DNA of 64,000 nucleotides from Paenibacillus sp. NAIST15-1 (GTDB lineage: Bacteria > Bacillota > Bacilli > Paenibacillales > Paenibacillaceae). The stretch's first letter is position 1, and each line of letters begins with the position of its first letter. The stretch covers positions 1 to 64,000 of the forward strand of contig NZ_BBYF01000008.1 of NCBI RefSeq assembly GCF_001894745.1, written 5' to 3'. Under the pieces are notes generated by a model. It saw only the letters and a program-made list of their open reading frames with translations, had not been told where the DNA came from and made no database searches. The position numbers and the translations under genes were made by a program. Of this stretch, positions 53,779 to 61,814 are shown one piece after another.

Positions 53779-54030
53779 AAAAGCTATATACCCACCTTTT
53801 AACAAAAAATATAAATATTTTTTGTTTCGATATAAAGTATTTGTTAGATTCTACCGAAATATTTGGGAAAAGGAGGAATGGTGTCTGGGATACTGGGCAG
53901 TTGGTACTGTCATCCTATCTCAAATCATCGGAAATAAGTACCAAAAAGTGAAGGGCTAACGACAAATTTTTTTCTTGATTTGGGTAAATCAAGGGGATTT
54001 ATAGCGAATTTGAGCGACAAATAAATAATA

Positions 54031-54060
54031 TTGACAAATTTGGGATGTTCTCTCTAAGAT
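54031..54060 (+). promoter_or_regulatory. Promoter of the sheath/tube genes
   Basis: TTGACA (54031-54036) and TAAGAT (54055-54060) are 18 bases apart. About 40 bases upstream is a perfect palindrome, CTTGATTT-GGGT-AAATCAAG (53974-53993), a possible operator. The 468-base gap 53779-54246 also contains the small frame and hairpin listed next. Confidence 0.5.
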
Positions 54061-54177
54061 TTAAATAGAACTAATCACCCAAATTATAGAAACTGTATTT
54101 GCGAAGGAATGACTTCTCTTGCATATCTAGTGCGAGAAGACTATAGCAACGAAATAGAGAGGAGGAAGCATAAAGTC

Positions 54178-54213
54178 GTGCATGCCAGTCCTAGCTTATG
54201 CGTTCCAGCGTAA
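54178..54213 (+). CDS. Possible upstream leader frame (11 aa) before the sheath-like gene
   Basis: A GTG-initiated frame of 11 codons follows GAGGAGGA, the only good ribosome site in this leader, and stops 33 bases before the ATG of the sheath-like gene. That gene has no ribosome site of its own. The frame includes the hairpin GCTTATGC/GCGTAAGC (54195-54216). Translational coupling or shunting from this frame would explain the missing site. Could also be chance. Confidence 0.3.
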   Translation: MHASPSLCVPA

Positions 54214-54246
54214 GCCAAGTTGGCTGCCGTTTTTTGTGCTGACATT

Positions 54247-56415
54247 ATGGACATTATCAGTCAAACGAACCGAGCCATGCTTTTCGAGGAGATTAACCCG
54301 GAAATGCTGGATCTGCTGACCATCGTAGGCGATGTCAAAGGAATTGACAGCCTCAGTGACGACAAGATCAAGGAAGTGAACGAGCACCTGCTTGTTCGGA
54401 GCTTTGATGAGTTCCTCGACAAGTTCTCCCCGAGCGTGTATTCGTTCTACAATGCAGCCAATCAGAAAGTGATGTATACGCTGAAGAAGCCGGAGGGAAT
54501 CGCCGAGGATTGCATCTCAGAAATTAAGATCGACCAGAACAATGATTTTCTGAAAATGCTGTTCACCCTGATCGATACGAAGCGCAGTCAGGGAATTACG
54601 AACGTCGATTTCAAGTTCGAGAATCTGCTCGACATGATTTCGCCGAAGAAGGTGATGGACGATATTCGCCAAGTGCGCAAGGAAATCCATTACTTGTATG
54701 GCCAGTATGACAAGCTGGATGAAGGGGATCCGAAGAAGCTTGATTTGGGCGATAAGCTGAACGGGATGTTCGAGGACGCCAGCAAAAATTACAACAACGT
54801 GATGGCAATGCTGCCGCTCGCGATTGAAGATATCAAGACACGGCTCTTGCTGGGCGGCTCGCGGGAGGAGAATCAAGCCGAGGCGATCCAAATCGGCATG
54901 CTGACGATCGGCGAGTCGGGCGAGTTGAAGATCATTGAAGCGCCGAAGAGCGATAATACCGAGCTGATGCTCTTGGATGACAACAGCGGTACCGAGCTTT
55001 CGAACGTGTTCGGCGAAGATTATGAATCCATTACAGAGACGCCGTCTTCATACGTGAAGGATTTGGTAGTGCGTACATTCTGTCCGCTGCCAGCGGTACA
55101 TAACGAGGTCGATACGGAGACGGAAGTACAAAACTATAATACGTATTTGGAGTTCTACAAGAATGCGAAGGATGACTTTGTAAAAACAGTCAAGCCGCTC
55201 GTGGAGAAGATACTGGGCGTACGGATGTTCTTCGATCAGTATGCGACCAAGAACAAGGGAATGCTTCCGTCCATGCTCATCACGAACGCGAAGCTGGATA
55301 TGACCGTGAAGAGCAGCAATATTCCGCGCTTGGAGACGTATCTGAACACGGTGAACTCGAAGAATGAATTCTCCGACACGATCTGGTTCGGGATTGTGCC
55401 GTCCGTCGAGTTGGAATCGGCCGGCAAGGTGAAGGTGTCCCGCGAACGCTTCCGCGGCAACGGCAAGACCGTGAAGCAGGAGGGCAACACGATGGAATCG
55501 CTGTCGATGCTCCTGCAAGTCGTGAAGGACTATAAGGTGCAGGTATTCTTCAACTTCGAATCTGGAGAAGAGACGACCTTCAACAGTCTGGCAACCACCG
55601 GTCTCGACAAGTATATCGACAAATGCAGCAGCATGGTTCGCAAGGAATACAGCGAGTTCGCCATTCCATGCATCCCGAACTTCACCATTATTCCGAAGGA
55701 TAAGTCCGGCGTTGTCATCGATAGCCGCATGCTCCACACGGAGGACGGAGTCAAGCTGTCCCAAGATAAGGAAGACATCTTGAAGCTGTGGATCGAGGGC
55801 GTGTACGTAGGCGCCGCTTATGTTGCTGCAGGGGTCGTTGCTGCCTATCAGTGTCCGGAATATTTGCGCGAATCGTTCAAGAACGTCAGCCGTGACTATC
55901 CGGGCGTACGCTTCGATATTGAAGCAAGCGACCATGCGCTGCGCGCGGTTACGACGATGGCGAAGGAGATTACTGGATTTACGAACAACATCAAAGACGC
56001 GATCAACTATAAAAACTTTGGCTTCGTCTTCTCTTCCGAGAATGCACAGCTTCAGGATAAAGACATCAAGCGAATCACGGTATACAAGGCCAGAAGCATG
56101 GCATTGACCGAGAATGGCTTCGATTCCATATACAAAACGCTTGTCAGCACCTATATCGAGCGGATTCTCCGCTTCCAGACGGGTGACTTCAAGCATGAGA
56201 ACATCGTGAAATTCTTCAGCAATAATCCGAGCAGCCAAAGGAGCAAGTGGCTTGGTACGCGCGGCTTTGTCAACTCGATCATTCAAGACGGGGATGACAT
56301 GTCCTATGTGATAGACGACAAGAGCAATCTATGCCATATCGATCTTGTGTTCAACGGCAATGTGAAGAATCTCGAAGTCATGATCACGAAGGGCACTACG
56401 CCTGTTAAAGCCTAA
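54247..56415 (+). CDS. Large sheath-like structural protein of a contractile-injection-like system (tentative)
   Basis: 722 residues from ATG at 54247. No signal peptide, helix-turn-helix or enzyme motif. The N-terminal 230 residues are helical and charged. The rest is mixed alpha/beta and ends with a segment containing KARSMALTENGFDSIYKTLVS, YIERILRF and RGFVNSIIQDG, then a final beta hairpin (LCHIDLVFNG, NLEVMITKG). This layout resembles the C-terminal domain of tail-sheath/TssC proteins. I infer a sheath role from this, from size, and from the tube-like protein encoded next. By-eye fold assignment is weak and a structure prediction is needed. No own ribosome site is evident. Confidence 0.45.
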   Translation: MDIISQTNRAMLFEEINPEMLDLLTIVGDVKGIDSLSDDKIKEVNEHLLVRSFDEFLDKFSPSVYSFYNAANQKVMYTLKKPEGIAEDCISEIKIDQNNDFLKMLFTLIDTKRSQGITNVDFKFENLLDMISPKKVMDDIRQVRKEIHYLYGQYDKLDEGDPKKLDLGDKLNGMFEDASKNYNNVMAMLPLAIEDIKTRLLLGGSREENQAEAIQIGMLTIGESGELKIIEAPKSDNTELMLLDDNSGTELSNVFGEDYESITETPSSYVKDLVVRTFCPLPAVHNEVDTETEVQNYNTYLEFYKNAKDDFVKTVKPLVEKILGVRMFFDQYATKNKGMLPSMLITNAKLDMTVKSSNIPRLETYLNTVNSKNEFSDTIWFGIVPSVELESAGKVKVSRERFRGNGKTVKQEGNTMESLSMLLQVVKDYKVQVFFNFESGEETTFNSLATTGLDKYIDKCSSMVRKEYSEFAIPCIPNFTIIPKDKSGVVIDSRMLHTEDGVKLSQDKEDILKLWIEGVYVGAAYVAAGVVAAYQCPEYLRESFKNVSRDYPGVRFDIEASDHALRAVTTMAKEITGFTNNIKDAINYKNFGFVFSSENAQLQDKDIKRITVYKARSMALTENGFDSIYKTLVSTYIERILRFQTGDFKHENIVKFFSNNPSSQRSKWLGTRGFVNSIIQDGDDMSYVIDDKSNLCHIDLVFNGNVKNLEVMITKGTTPVKA

Positions 56416-56446
56416 TGATTAGAAGCTTGGCTGGCATATGGAAGCG

Positions 56447-56511
56447 TATGTTAGAGGCGTGCTTCAAGCGCGCCTTCCAACATAAATCCCGTAAGCATTC
56501 CATGCTTGCGG
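56447..56511 (+). other. Two hairpins between sheath-like and tube-like genes
   Basis: Hairpin 1 (56447-56484): TATGTT/AACATA outside and GGCGTGC/GCGCGCC inside a five-base loop. Hairpin 2 (56489-56511): CCGTAAGCA/TGCTTGCGG with five loop bases. Neither has a T-run, which suggests RNA processing or 5' stabilisation of the tube-gene mRNA rather than termination. Confidence 0.6.
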
Positions 56512-56546
56512 AACCTAAATTATTTTCATTCAAGGAGGCAAAATTC

Positions 56547-56972
56547 ATGGGATTCATACTTAGAGTAGAAGGCGCAGAAACGATCGAGCTCGGCATGGAC
56601 AACATTCAGAAAGTTGTGTATGACACGGACACACCGAACGATTCCAACGCAAGATCGACGGACGTGGGTGCGACGCTGCGCATTTCCGGCAAAATCATCA
56701 CGGCGACTGACGGTGACAACGCTGACGACACGAAGAAGCTGGCATTGTGGTCGCTCGTTCCTGCCGAGAAGGCGGACTGCTACCGCAAGGTAACGCTTGA
56801 GGTTGTAGCTGCGGATCAAGTGGTACGCAAAGTGTATTTCCCGAACGCATTCGTGGTTGACTACTCCGAAACTTACGGGGACACGGAAGGCGTAGGTACA
56901 TTCACGCTGTACATCAAACAAAAGAAAGACAAAACCGAACTGGCTACAATCGACGGCGGTTACCCGGTATAA
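56547..56972 (+). CDS. Hcp/tail-tube-like small beta protein
   Basis: 141 residues from ATG at 56547, behind a strong AAGGAGG; the longer frame covers the hairpins. Acidic, almost wholly beta-stranded: GFILRVEGAETIELGMDNIQ, DVGATLRISGKIITA, KVTLEVVAADQVVRKVYF, AFVVDYSETYGDTEGVGTF, TLYIKQKKDKTEL. Length and strand order resemble Hcp and phage tail-tube subunits, which stack as hexameric rings. Own ribosome site, upstream hairpins and an immediately following terminator suggest high-level expression, as expected for a tube subunit. Homologues in Paenibacillus often carry uninformative names. Confidence 0.6.
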   Translation: MGFILRVEGAETIELGMDNIQKVVYDTDTPNDSNARSTDVGATLRISGKIITATDGDNADDTKKLALWSLVPAEKADCYRKVTLEVVAADQVVRKVYFPNAFVVDYSETYGDTEGVGTFTLYIKQKKDKTELATIDGGYPV

Positions 56973-57011
56973 GCAGGTACGGCCTGTTCTGGTGGCAGTG
57001 CGGACAACAAA

Positions 57012-57045
57012 TATTAAGAGGCTTACAGCCTCTTAATATTTTTAT
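57012..57045 (+). terminator. Terminator after the tube-like gene
   Basis: TATTAAGAGGCT (57012-57023) and AGCCTCTTAATA (57027-57038) form a perfect 12-bp stem, followed by TTTTTAT. Confidence 0.88.
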
Positions 57046-57120
57046 CCGGTACACTGGGAAATTCATGAGAAGCATTGCAATATTTTGTTGAAAACCGTTA
57101 GAAAGGCAGGGGCGAGGCGA

Positions 57121-57582
57121 ATGACGAACTATTATGAACTTCTGGGCGTACAGCGGCATGCATCGCCTGAAGAATTGAAGAAGGCATATCGGCGGCTCGC
57201 CAAGCAGTATCATCCCGACGTAAATGGGGGAAGCAGCGAGGCTGAACAACGGTTCAAGCAGATTCATGAAGCCTACGCGGTGCTTCAGGATGAGGCTGCA
57301 CGGAAGGCTTATGATGATAAGCTGGACGGCATGGAGCGCGGCTCCGAACGAAATCATGATAATCAGTCTGCTCATTCAAGAGGGCGCAATTCAGCTTCCG
57401 GAGAAGCGGCAAGAGGAAGAGCCAACTTCGATCCACAGAACGTGGAAGCCAATTTCGCGCGATTTTTCGGCTTTGATCCAAAAACGAAGAAGCCAATGCA
57501 GAACGGCGGCAAGGACGCGGGGAATCCGATAGATACGTCCGAGATGTTCCAACGCTTTTTCGGTATGAACAAGAAAAAATAG
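57121..57582 (+). CDS. Type III J-domain (DnaJ-like) protein
   Basis: 153 residues from ATG at 57121. J domain at residues 3-65 with HPD at 31-33 ([14 protein letters not shown]). No zinc finger or C-terminal substrate domain, so this is a J-only co-chaperone that would recruit DnaK. The tail repeats a short pattern: [15 protein letters not shown] and [13 protein letters not shown], which may be a docking motif (F-x-R-F-F-G). In this locus it may help fold or disassemble the apparatus, a role played by ClpV in T6SS; inference only. Confidence 0.85.
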   Translation: MTNYYELLGVQRHASPEELKKAYRRLAKQYHPDVNGGSSEAEQRFKQIHEAYAVLQDEAARKAYDDKLDGMERGSERNHDNQSAHSRGRNSASGEAARGRANFDPQNVEANFARFFGFDPKTKKPMQNGGKDAGNPIDTSEMFQRFFGMNKKK

Positions 57583-57791
57583 AGTGGCTCTGCCGATTGC
57601 CCATGCAATTCGGGTACGGCTTCGGCGACTATACGCACGCGGTATGGTATTTTCGGACGAATGACAAGGCAGAGTGACAGGTGAGAACAGCTCCGAACAA
57701 GCTAGCAAAGCCATCGTTTTGCTTTAGGTACGGTGCTTTTTTTTGATAAAAGGGATGCACATGAGTTGAGCGAGCAACGGAGGAATGAGAT

Positions 57792-58370
57792 GTGAGTAAG
57801 CAAAATAGCAGCGATCAAGTTCAACGTCATGCCAATCGGAATAGCGGGTGGATCGCGCTCATTGATATAGGGGTTGCAGCTATTGTGGTTGCTGCTCTGT
57901 TATATGTGTACATATGGAACATCGATCCCGTCCTGAAGGCGGCGGTCGGAGTCCTTCTGGCGATCGCGATAATCGCGTATGCGGCGCGGCGTTCCGGTAG
58001 TCGTGAAGCAGGCCGGCAGGACGAAGTCGACACCATTGCCAAGCTTGTACTCCTGAATGAAGAGGGAGAGAGCGTAAAGGAATGGTATATCCACGGCGAA
58101 ACATCCTTGCTTATCGGCAAAACCGGTGCAGAAGGCGAGGTTGACATAGATCTGTCGGATTCGGAATATGCGTCGCTTATTAGCAAACATCATGCGGTGC
58201 TCAATTATGCCTCGGGCCATTGGTTCATCGAGGATCTTGATTCCCGCAGCGGGGTGGGCATTCGAAGAGCCGGGGGAAAAAGGGTGAATCAGTTGGAGCC
58301 GGAGGAGCCATGCCGGATTCATTCCGGCGATGTCATCAGCATTGCCAACACGCGGTTACTGGCGAAATAA
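57792..58370 (+). CDS. Membrane-anchored FHA-domain protein
   Basis: 192 residues, GTG start after GGAGGAATGAGAT. Two helices at about 20-70 (WIALIDIGVAAIVVAALLYV; AAVGVLLAIAIIAYAA), then an FHA domain at about 85-190: LLIGKTG (GR-like), SLISKHHAVLNY (S..H motif) and DLDSRSGVGIRRAGG (N/G motif in variant form). FHA domains bind phosphothreonine. Its likely ligands are substrates of the kinase encoded at 50516. Membrane location would let phosphorylation recruit apparatus parts to the membrane. Confidence 0.87.
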   Translation: MSKQNSSDQVQRHANRNSGWIALIDIGVAAIVVAALLYVYIWNIDPVLKAAVGVLLAIAIIAYAARRSGSREAGRQDEVDTIAKLVLLNEEGESVKEWYIHGETSLLIGKTGAEGEVDIDLSDSEYASLISKHHAVLNYASGHWFIEDLDSRSGVGIRRAGGKRVNQLEPEEPCRIHSGDVISIANTRLLAK

Positions 58371-58434
58371 CGAACGATACATTGACTTCATGATCATAGG
58401 AGAACTATTCAAATTGACGGGGGAATGAAGAAAG

Positions 58435-58956
58435 ATGAGTCTGACAAGATGCGCTAACGGACACATGTTCAGTACGAGGAAGCATGGCAGCATATGCCCT
58501 TATTGCAGCATATCGGTGGAACAGCCGCAGAGTGCGGACGCGAAGAGGCCGCCGCACGTGGAGGACAATGAGAAGACGATGCCGTACTTGGGGGAAACGA
58601 CTGGCATTGAGCCAGTTACTGGCTGGCTCGTATGCATCGAAGGCCCTCAGCTCGGTCAGGACTATCGAATTATGGCGGAGAAGAATTTTATCGGCCGCGC
58701 AGAGGAGATGCATATTCGCATCTTGGGCGACAATGCCATCTCGCGCAGGAATCATGCGGTAATTGTATACGATCCGAAGAAGCGCAATTTCTACCTGTTG
58801 CCAGGAGATGCCTCAGGACTTGCTTATCACAACGAAGAAGCCGTTTATTCGCCGGTGGAGCTGGCAGCGTATGACGTCATTCAGCTCGGTCGCAGCAAAT
58901 TTATCTTCATTCCGCTCTGCGGCATACATTTCGAGTGGAATCACAATATGGGTTAG
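58435..58956 (+). CDS. Zinc-ribbon/FHA-domain protein
   Basis: 173 residues. The N-terminus reads TRCANGHMFSTRKHGSICPYC, a C/H-x-CxxC-type zinc ribbon. From about residue 60 an FHA domain follows: NFIGRAEEMHI (GR), NAISRRNHAVIVYD (S..H) and PVELAAYDVIQLGRSKFIF. The middle N-terminal linker contains Thr-rich EKTMPYLGETT, a phosphorylatable segment like those of OdhI/GarA, where kinase action creates an internal FHA ligand. Soluble. Confidence 0.85.
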   Translation: MSLTRCANGHMFSTRKHGSICPYCSISVEQPQSADAKRPPHVEDNEKTMPYLGETTGIEPVTGWLVCIEGPQLGQDYRIMAEKNFIGRAEEMHIRILGDNAISRRNHAVIVYDPKKRNFYLLPGDASGLAYHNEEAVYSPVELAAYDVIQLGRSKFIFIPLCGIHFEWNHNMG

Positions 58957-58958
58957 GG

Positions 58959-59822
58959 ATGATGACCACAATGGATGTACAGAATTGGGTACCGTATCTG
59001 ATCGTGTTGACTTGTACTGCCGCAATTCTGCTTCTGCTGGGTGTGCGGCGCCGGCTGCTGCTGGATACAGTGAGCCTTGATCCACCTGCGTCCGGCATGC
59101 CGATCGGCAATGGGCAGACGATTGGCGCCCGTGAGGAGCAGGATGATTATTTTGCTAGCGTCACGACCGCACACGGTACGGCCGCCGTACTTGCGGACGG
59201 CATAAGCGGCCTGGCGCACGGCAGAATGGCGAGTACGCTCGCGGTGACCGTATTTATTCGAGAGTTCCTCAAGCTAGAGCATATTCGGGAAGTCCAGAGC
59301 TTTTTCGCGAAGGCGGCCAAGATAAGCAATACGGAAATTTTGCGGAATTTGAAGGGCGCTCCTGGAGGAACGACGCTGGTAGCTGCCGTCATTGCGGATG
59401 ATCTTCTGTACTGGGGAGCCGTGGGCGACAGTATGATCATGGTGTTCCGGGAAGACAATTTCATCCGCATGAATGAACGTCATATCTTGGAGTCGGTGCT
59501 GCAGGAACGCTGCTTAACGGGGCAGATCACAAGGGAAGAAGCAATGGAGCACCCGATGAAGAGGCGGCTCATCAATTACTTGGGGTATGAGAATTTCAAG
59601 AGCATTGAGATTGGCAGCGAGCCGTTCAGACTGCAACCGGGAGACCGGATCCTTCTCTGCAGCGATGGGGTGTACAACACGATGACGGAAGTGGAATTGG
59701 AGCAGATTCTGTCCAAGCCGATTTCGCCTCACGATGCAGCCGAGGAGATCATCGAAGCGATCGAACAGAAGAGATTGATCAATCAAGACAATGCGACCAT
59801 TGTCATTGTGGATAACGCATGA
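58959..59822 (+). CDS. Membrane-anchored PP2C-type Ser/Thr phosphatase
   Basis: 287 residues from ATG at 58959, three bases after the preceding stop. One helix near the N-terminus (LIVLTCTAAILLLLGV), then a PP2C domain with its metal ligands: EEQDDYF, LADGISGL (DG), ILLCSDGVYN (Asp) and QDNATIVIV (DN). GGTTLVAAVI is the central strand. All catalytic Asp residues appear intact. It would reverse the kinase at 50516, as PppA reverses PpkA in some T6SS. Confidence 0.88.
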   Translation: MMTTMDVQNWVPYLIVLTCTAAILLLLGVRRRLLLDTVSLDPPASGMPIGNGQTIGAREEQDDYFASVTTAHGTAAVLADGISGLAHGRMASTLAVTVFIREFLKLEHIREVQSFFAKAAKISNTEILRNLKGAPGGTTLVAAVIADDLLYWGAVGDSMIMVFREDNFIRMNERHILESVLQERCLTGQITREEAMEHPMKRRLINYLGYENFKSIEIGSEPFRLQPGDRILLCSDGVYNTMTEVELEQILSKPISPHDAAEEIIEAIEQKRLINQDNATIVIVDNA

Positions 59823-59977
59823 AGCCTGCTGTTCCTGGCTTCGGTAGATTTCTGGGAGAGACAGATCGAATCGACCACTTTACTCGCTTTTGATTGCGTG
59901 AAGGCGAGAATTTCCTTTTTGAACACGAGCTCCGTGATAGGTATGCGAATCATGGGACAGGAGAAGCGGGGGTAAGG

Positions 59978-61714
59978 ATGAGAAAGGAGAACAGCGACTT
60001 TAAGACCAGCTTCGTGACGGAGGCCGGTTCTTTTCTACATAATAAAGACTATTTCGCCTATGTGGAGCTGGATGATATGGCCTGCTGGGTCATCGCGGAC
60101 GGCTTGGATTCGGACATGGAAGTCGACAGTGCCGAGATGGTCGTCAAGAGCATTCTTGGCCGATTTACGGAGAAGCCGACGATGTCTTCGCTGCGGTTGA
60201 AGCATTACATGCAGGAAGCGCATGAATGGCTGCGAGCGGAGAGCAAGCGCGTGCGCCTTAAGGCAAGCCTGATTCTGGTCGTGACAGATTATGCGAAGAT
60301 TCGCTGGGTGGCAGCGGGCAATGCCCGCCTGTATCATTTTCGCGGCGGACGCTTATTCGGTCGCAGCAGGGATCAGAGCTTGGCACAGTCCATGAAGGAT
60401 GCCGGAGAAATCTCGGAAGAAGCGATGGAGGTTCATGAAGAACGCCACAATCTTCTTCAATATATGGGGCAGCCGGAGCGCCTGGAGCCGTACGTGTCGA
60501 AAAAGGTTCCTTTGTCTGAAGGAGATGTTCTGCTGCTGTGCACCCCAGGCTTGTGGGAGGATGTCAACGCAACGGAAATGGTCGACGCATTAGCGGATGC
60601 GAAGGAGCCAGAGGATTTCACGGATACGCTTGAGGACGTGCTGCTCAGCAAGCAGCGGCAAACGGTGAGCAATTACACGGCTGTTGCTGTGTATGCGAAC
60701 AAGGTGTTCAAGGAGGATCCGAAGCGTAAATGGCGTTTGCTGAAGAAGTGGCTATTGGCCCTGATCGTGCTGCTGCTGGTTGGTGGAGGCGCGGCCTTCT
60801 ACTTCATAAAGCAGGCGGCGATCCAAGCGGAGAATTTGGAGAACATGCTCGAATATCAGAAAAGTGCAGACATGTATATGAAGGATAGCGATTATCCGAA
60901 GGCCATTAAGGATTACAGTGAGGCGCGCAATATGGCGATTCGGTTGAAGGACAAGTTCCACCGGGATTTTTTCGCGAAGAAGCAGCGCGTGATGCAGCTT
61001 ATGGTGGACGGAGACGAAGCCTTCAAGGGACAGGACTTCGCGAAGGCGCTGGACAAATACGGGAAGGCGCAGGAGGAAGCAAAGCCATACAAAGAGTTCA
61101 ATCATAAGCAGCTGGAGGAGAAAATAGACCGTTCCCGCACGTACATGCAGATTATGAGCTGGGTGCAGGAAGGGGACAAGAAGTTCGAGGCACAGGATTA
61201 TGTTGGGGCGCGCAGCTCTTACCAGAAGGCACGGAAATCCGCGCTTGAGGAAGGGTACACCGACGGTGAGAAGGATATCCGAGCCAAGCTCGATTCAGCG
61301 GAGGAGAAGCTTACTGGTTTGCGGAAGGAGAAGCGGCTGCTGGAGGGCGAGAAGTATGAGAAGAAGGGCGACCAGCAGTTTGCCGGGCAAGATTATCTGG
61401 GAGCTATCGATGCTTATTCCGCCGCGCAGCAAATCTATCAGGAAATCGACATGTTGGAACGTGTGCTGGGCATGGAGCGCAAGATCGATAAGGCGCTGGG
61501 CAAGCTGAATCCGGCGCCGCCCGCTGCACAGCCGCCTGCCGCCGCGAATGGAAGCGGGGACGCAGGAGGCAATGCCGGGGGCGGAGGCGCAGCGGGCAAT
61601 ACGGCAGGCGGATCTGCGCCGAGCAACGCCGGGGGCGGAAGTGCAGCGGGCAATGCCGCTGGTGGAGCCGTGCCGAGCAACGCCGAAAGCGGAGCAGCTG
61701 CGAGCAGCGGATAA
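59978..61714 (+). CDS. Degenerate PP2C domain, membrane helix and coiled/TPR-like repeats
   Basis: 578 residues from ATG at 59978. Residues about 1-245 keep the PP2C fold (WVIADGLDSD, RWVAAGNARLYHF, LLLCTPGLWED, NYTAVAVYA) but two metal ligands are lost: the CSDG motif reads CTPG, and the DN pair reads SN. A helix (LLALIVLLLVGGGAAFYFI, about 265) follows. Next is an extracellular helical region with three A-D-x-Y/DF-K/G-A-type repeats (DYPKAIKDYSEA; DFAKALDKYGKA; DYVGARSSYQKA; DYLGAIDAYSAA). The tail is Gly/Ala/Ser/Asn-rich with an 18-residue repeat. Probably a phospho-sensor or scaffold rather than an enzyme. Confidence 0.83.
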   Translation: MRKENSDFKTSFVTEAGSFLHNKDYFAYVELDDMACWVIADGLDSDMEVDSAEMVVKSILGRFTEKPTMSSLRLKHYMQEAHEWLRAESKRVRLKASLILVVTDYAKIRWVAAGNARLYHFRGGRLFGRSRDQSLAQSMKDAGEISEEAMEVHEERHNLLQYMGQPERLEPYVSKKVPLSEGDVLLLCTPGLWEDVNATEMVDALADAKEPEDFTDTLEDVLLSKQRQTVSNYTAVAVYANKVFKEDPKRKWRLLKKWLLALIVLLLVGGGAAFYFIKQAAIQAENLENMLEYQKSADMYMKDSDYPKAIKDYSEARNMAIRLKDKFHRDFFAKKQRVMQLMVDGDEAFKGQDFAKALDKYGKAQEEAKPYKEFNHKQLEEKIDRSRTYMQIMSWVQEGDKKFEAQDYVGARSSYQKARKSALEEGYTDGEKDIRAKLDSAEEKLTGLRKEKRLLEGEKYEKKGDQQFAGQDYLGAIDAYSAAQQIYQEIDMLERVLGMERKIDKALGKLNPAPPAAQPPAAANGSGDAGGNAGGGGAAGNTAGGSAPSNAGGGSAAGNAAGGAVPSNAESGAAASSG

Positions 61715-61814
61715 GGGATGCCAACGGGGAATGCTTCAACTTCCGGCAAAGGGAATGAAGCTCCATCCCCTAGCAGGGAGAACAAGGGAACAAGGAAGGA
61801 GTCCATCAGGCGCC

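Noticed and set aside
53880..53940. Short frames next to AAAGGAGGA in the vWA/sheath intergenic region
   Set aside because: The ATG is only one base from the ribosome site and the 19-residue product has no signal or pheromone features.
55048..56286. 412-codon open frame on the minus strand inside the sheath-like gene
   Set aside because: It mirrors codon positions of the plus-strand gene, has no ribosome site, and the plus-strand protein is the coherent one. Long antisense frames are common here because of codon bias.
54247..56972. Prophage tail genes
   Set aside because: No integrase, terminase, capsid, portal or lysis genes nearby, and kinase, phosphatase and FHA genes are not typical of phage tail clusters.
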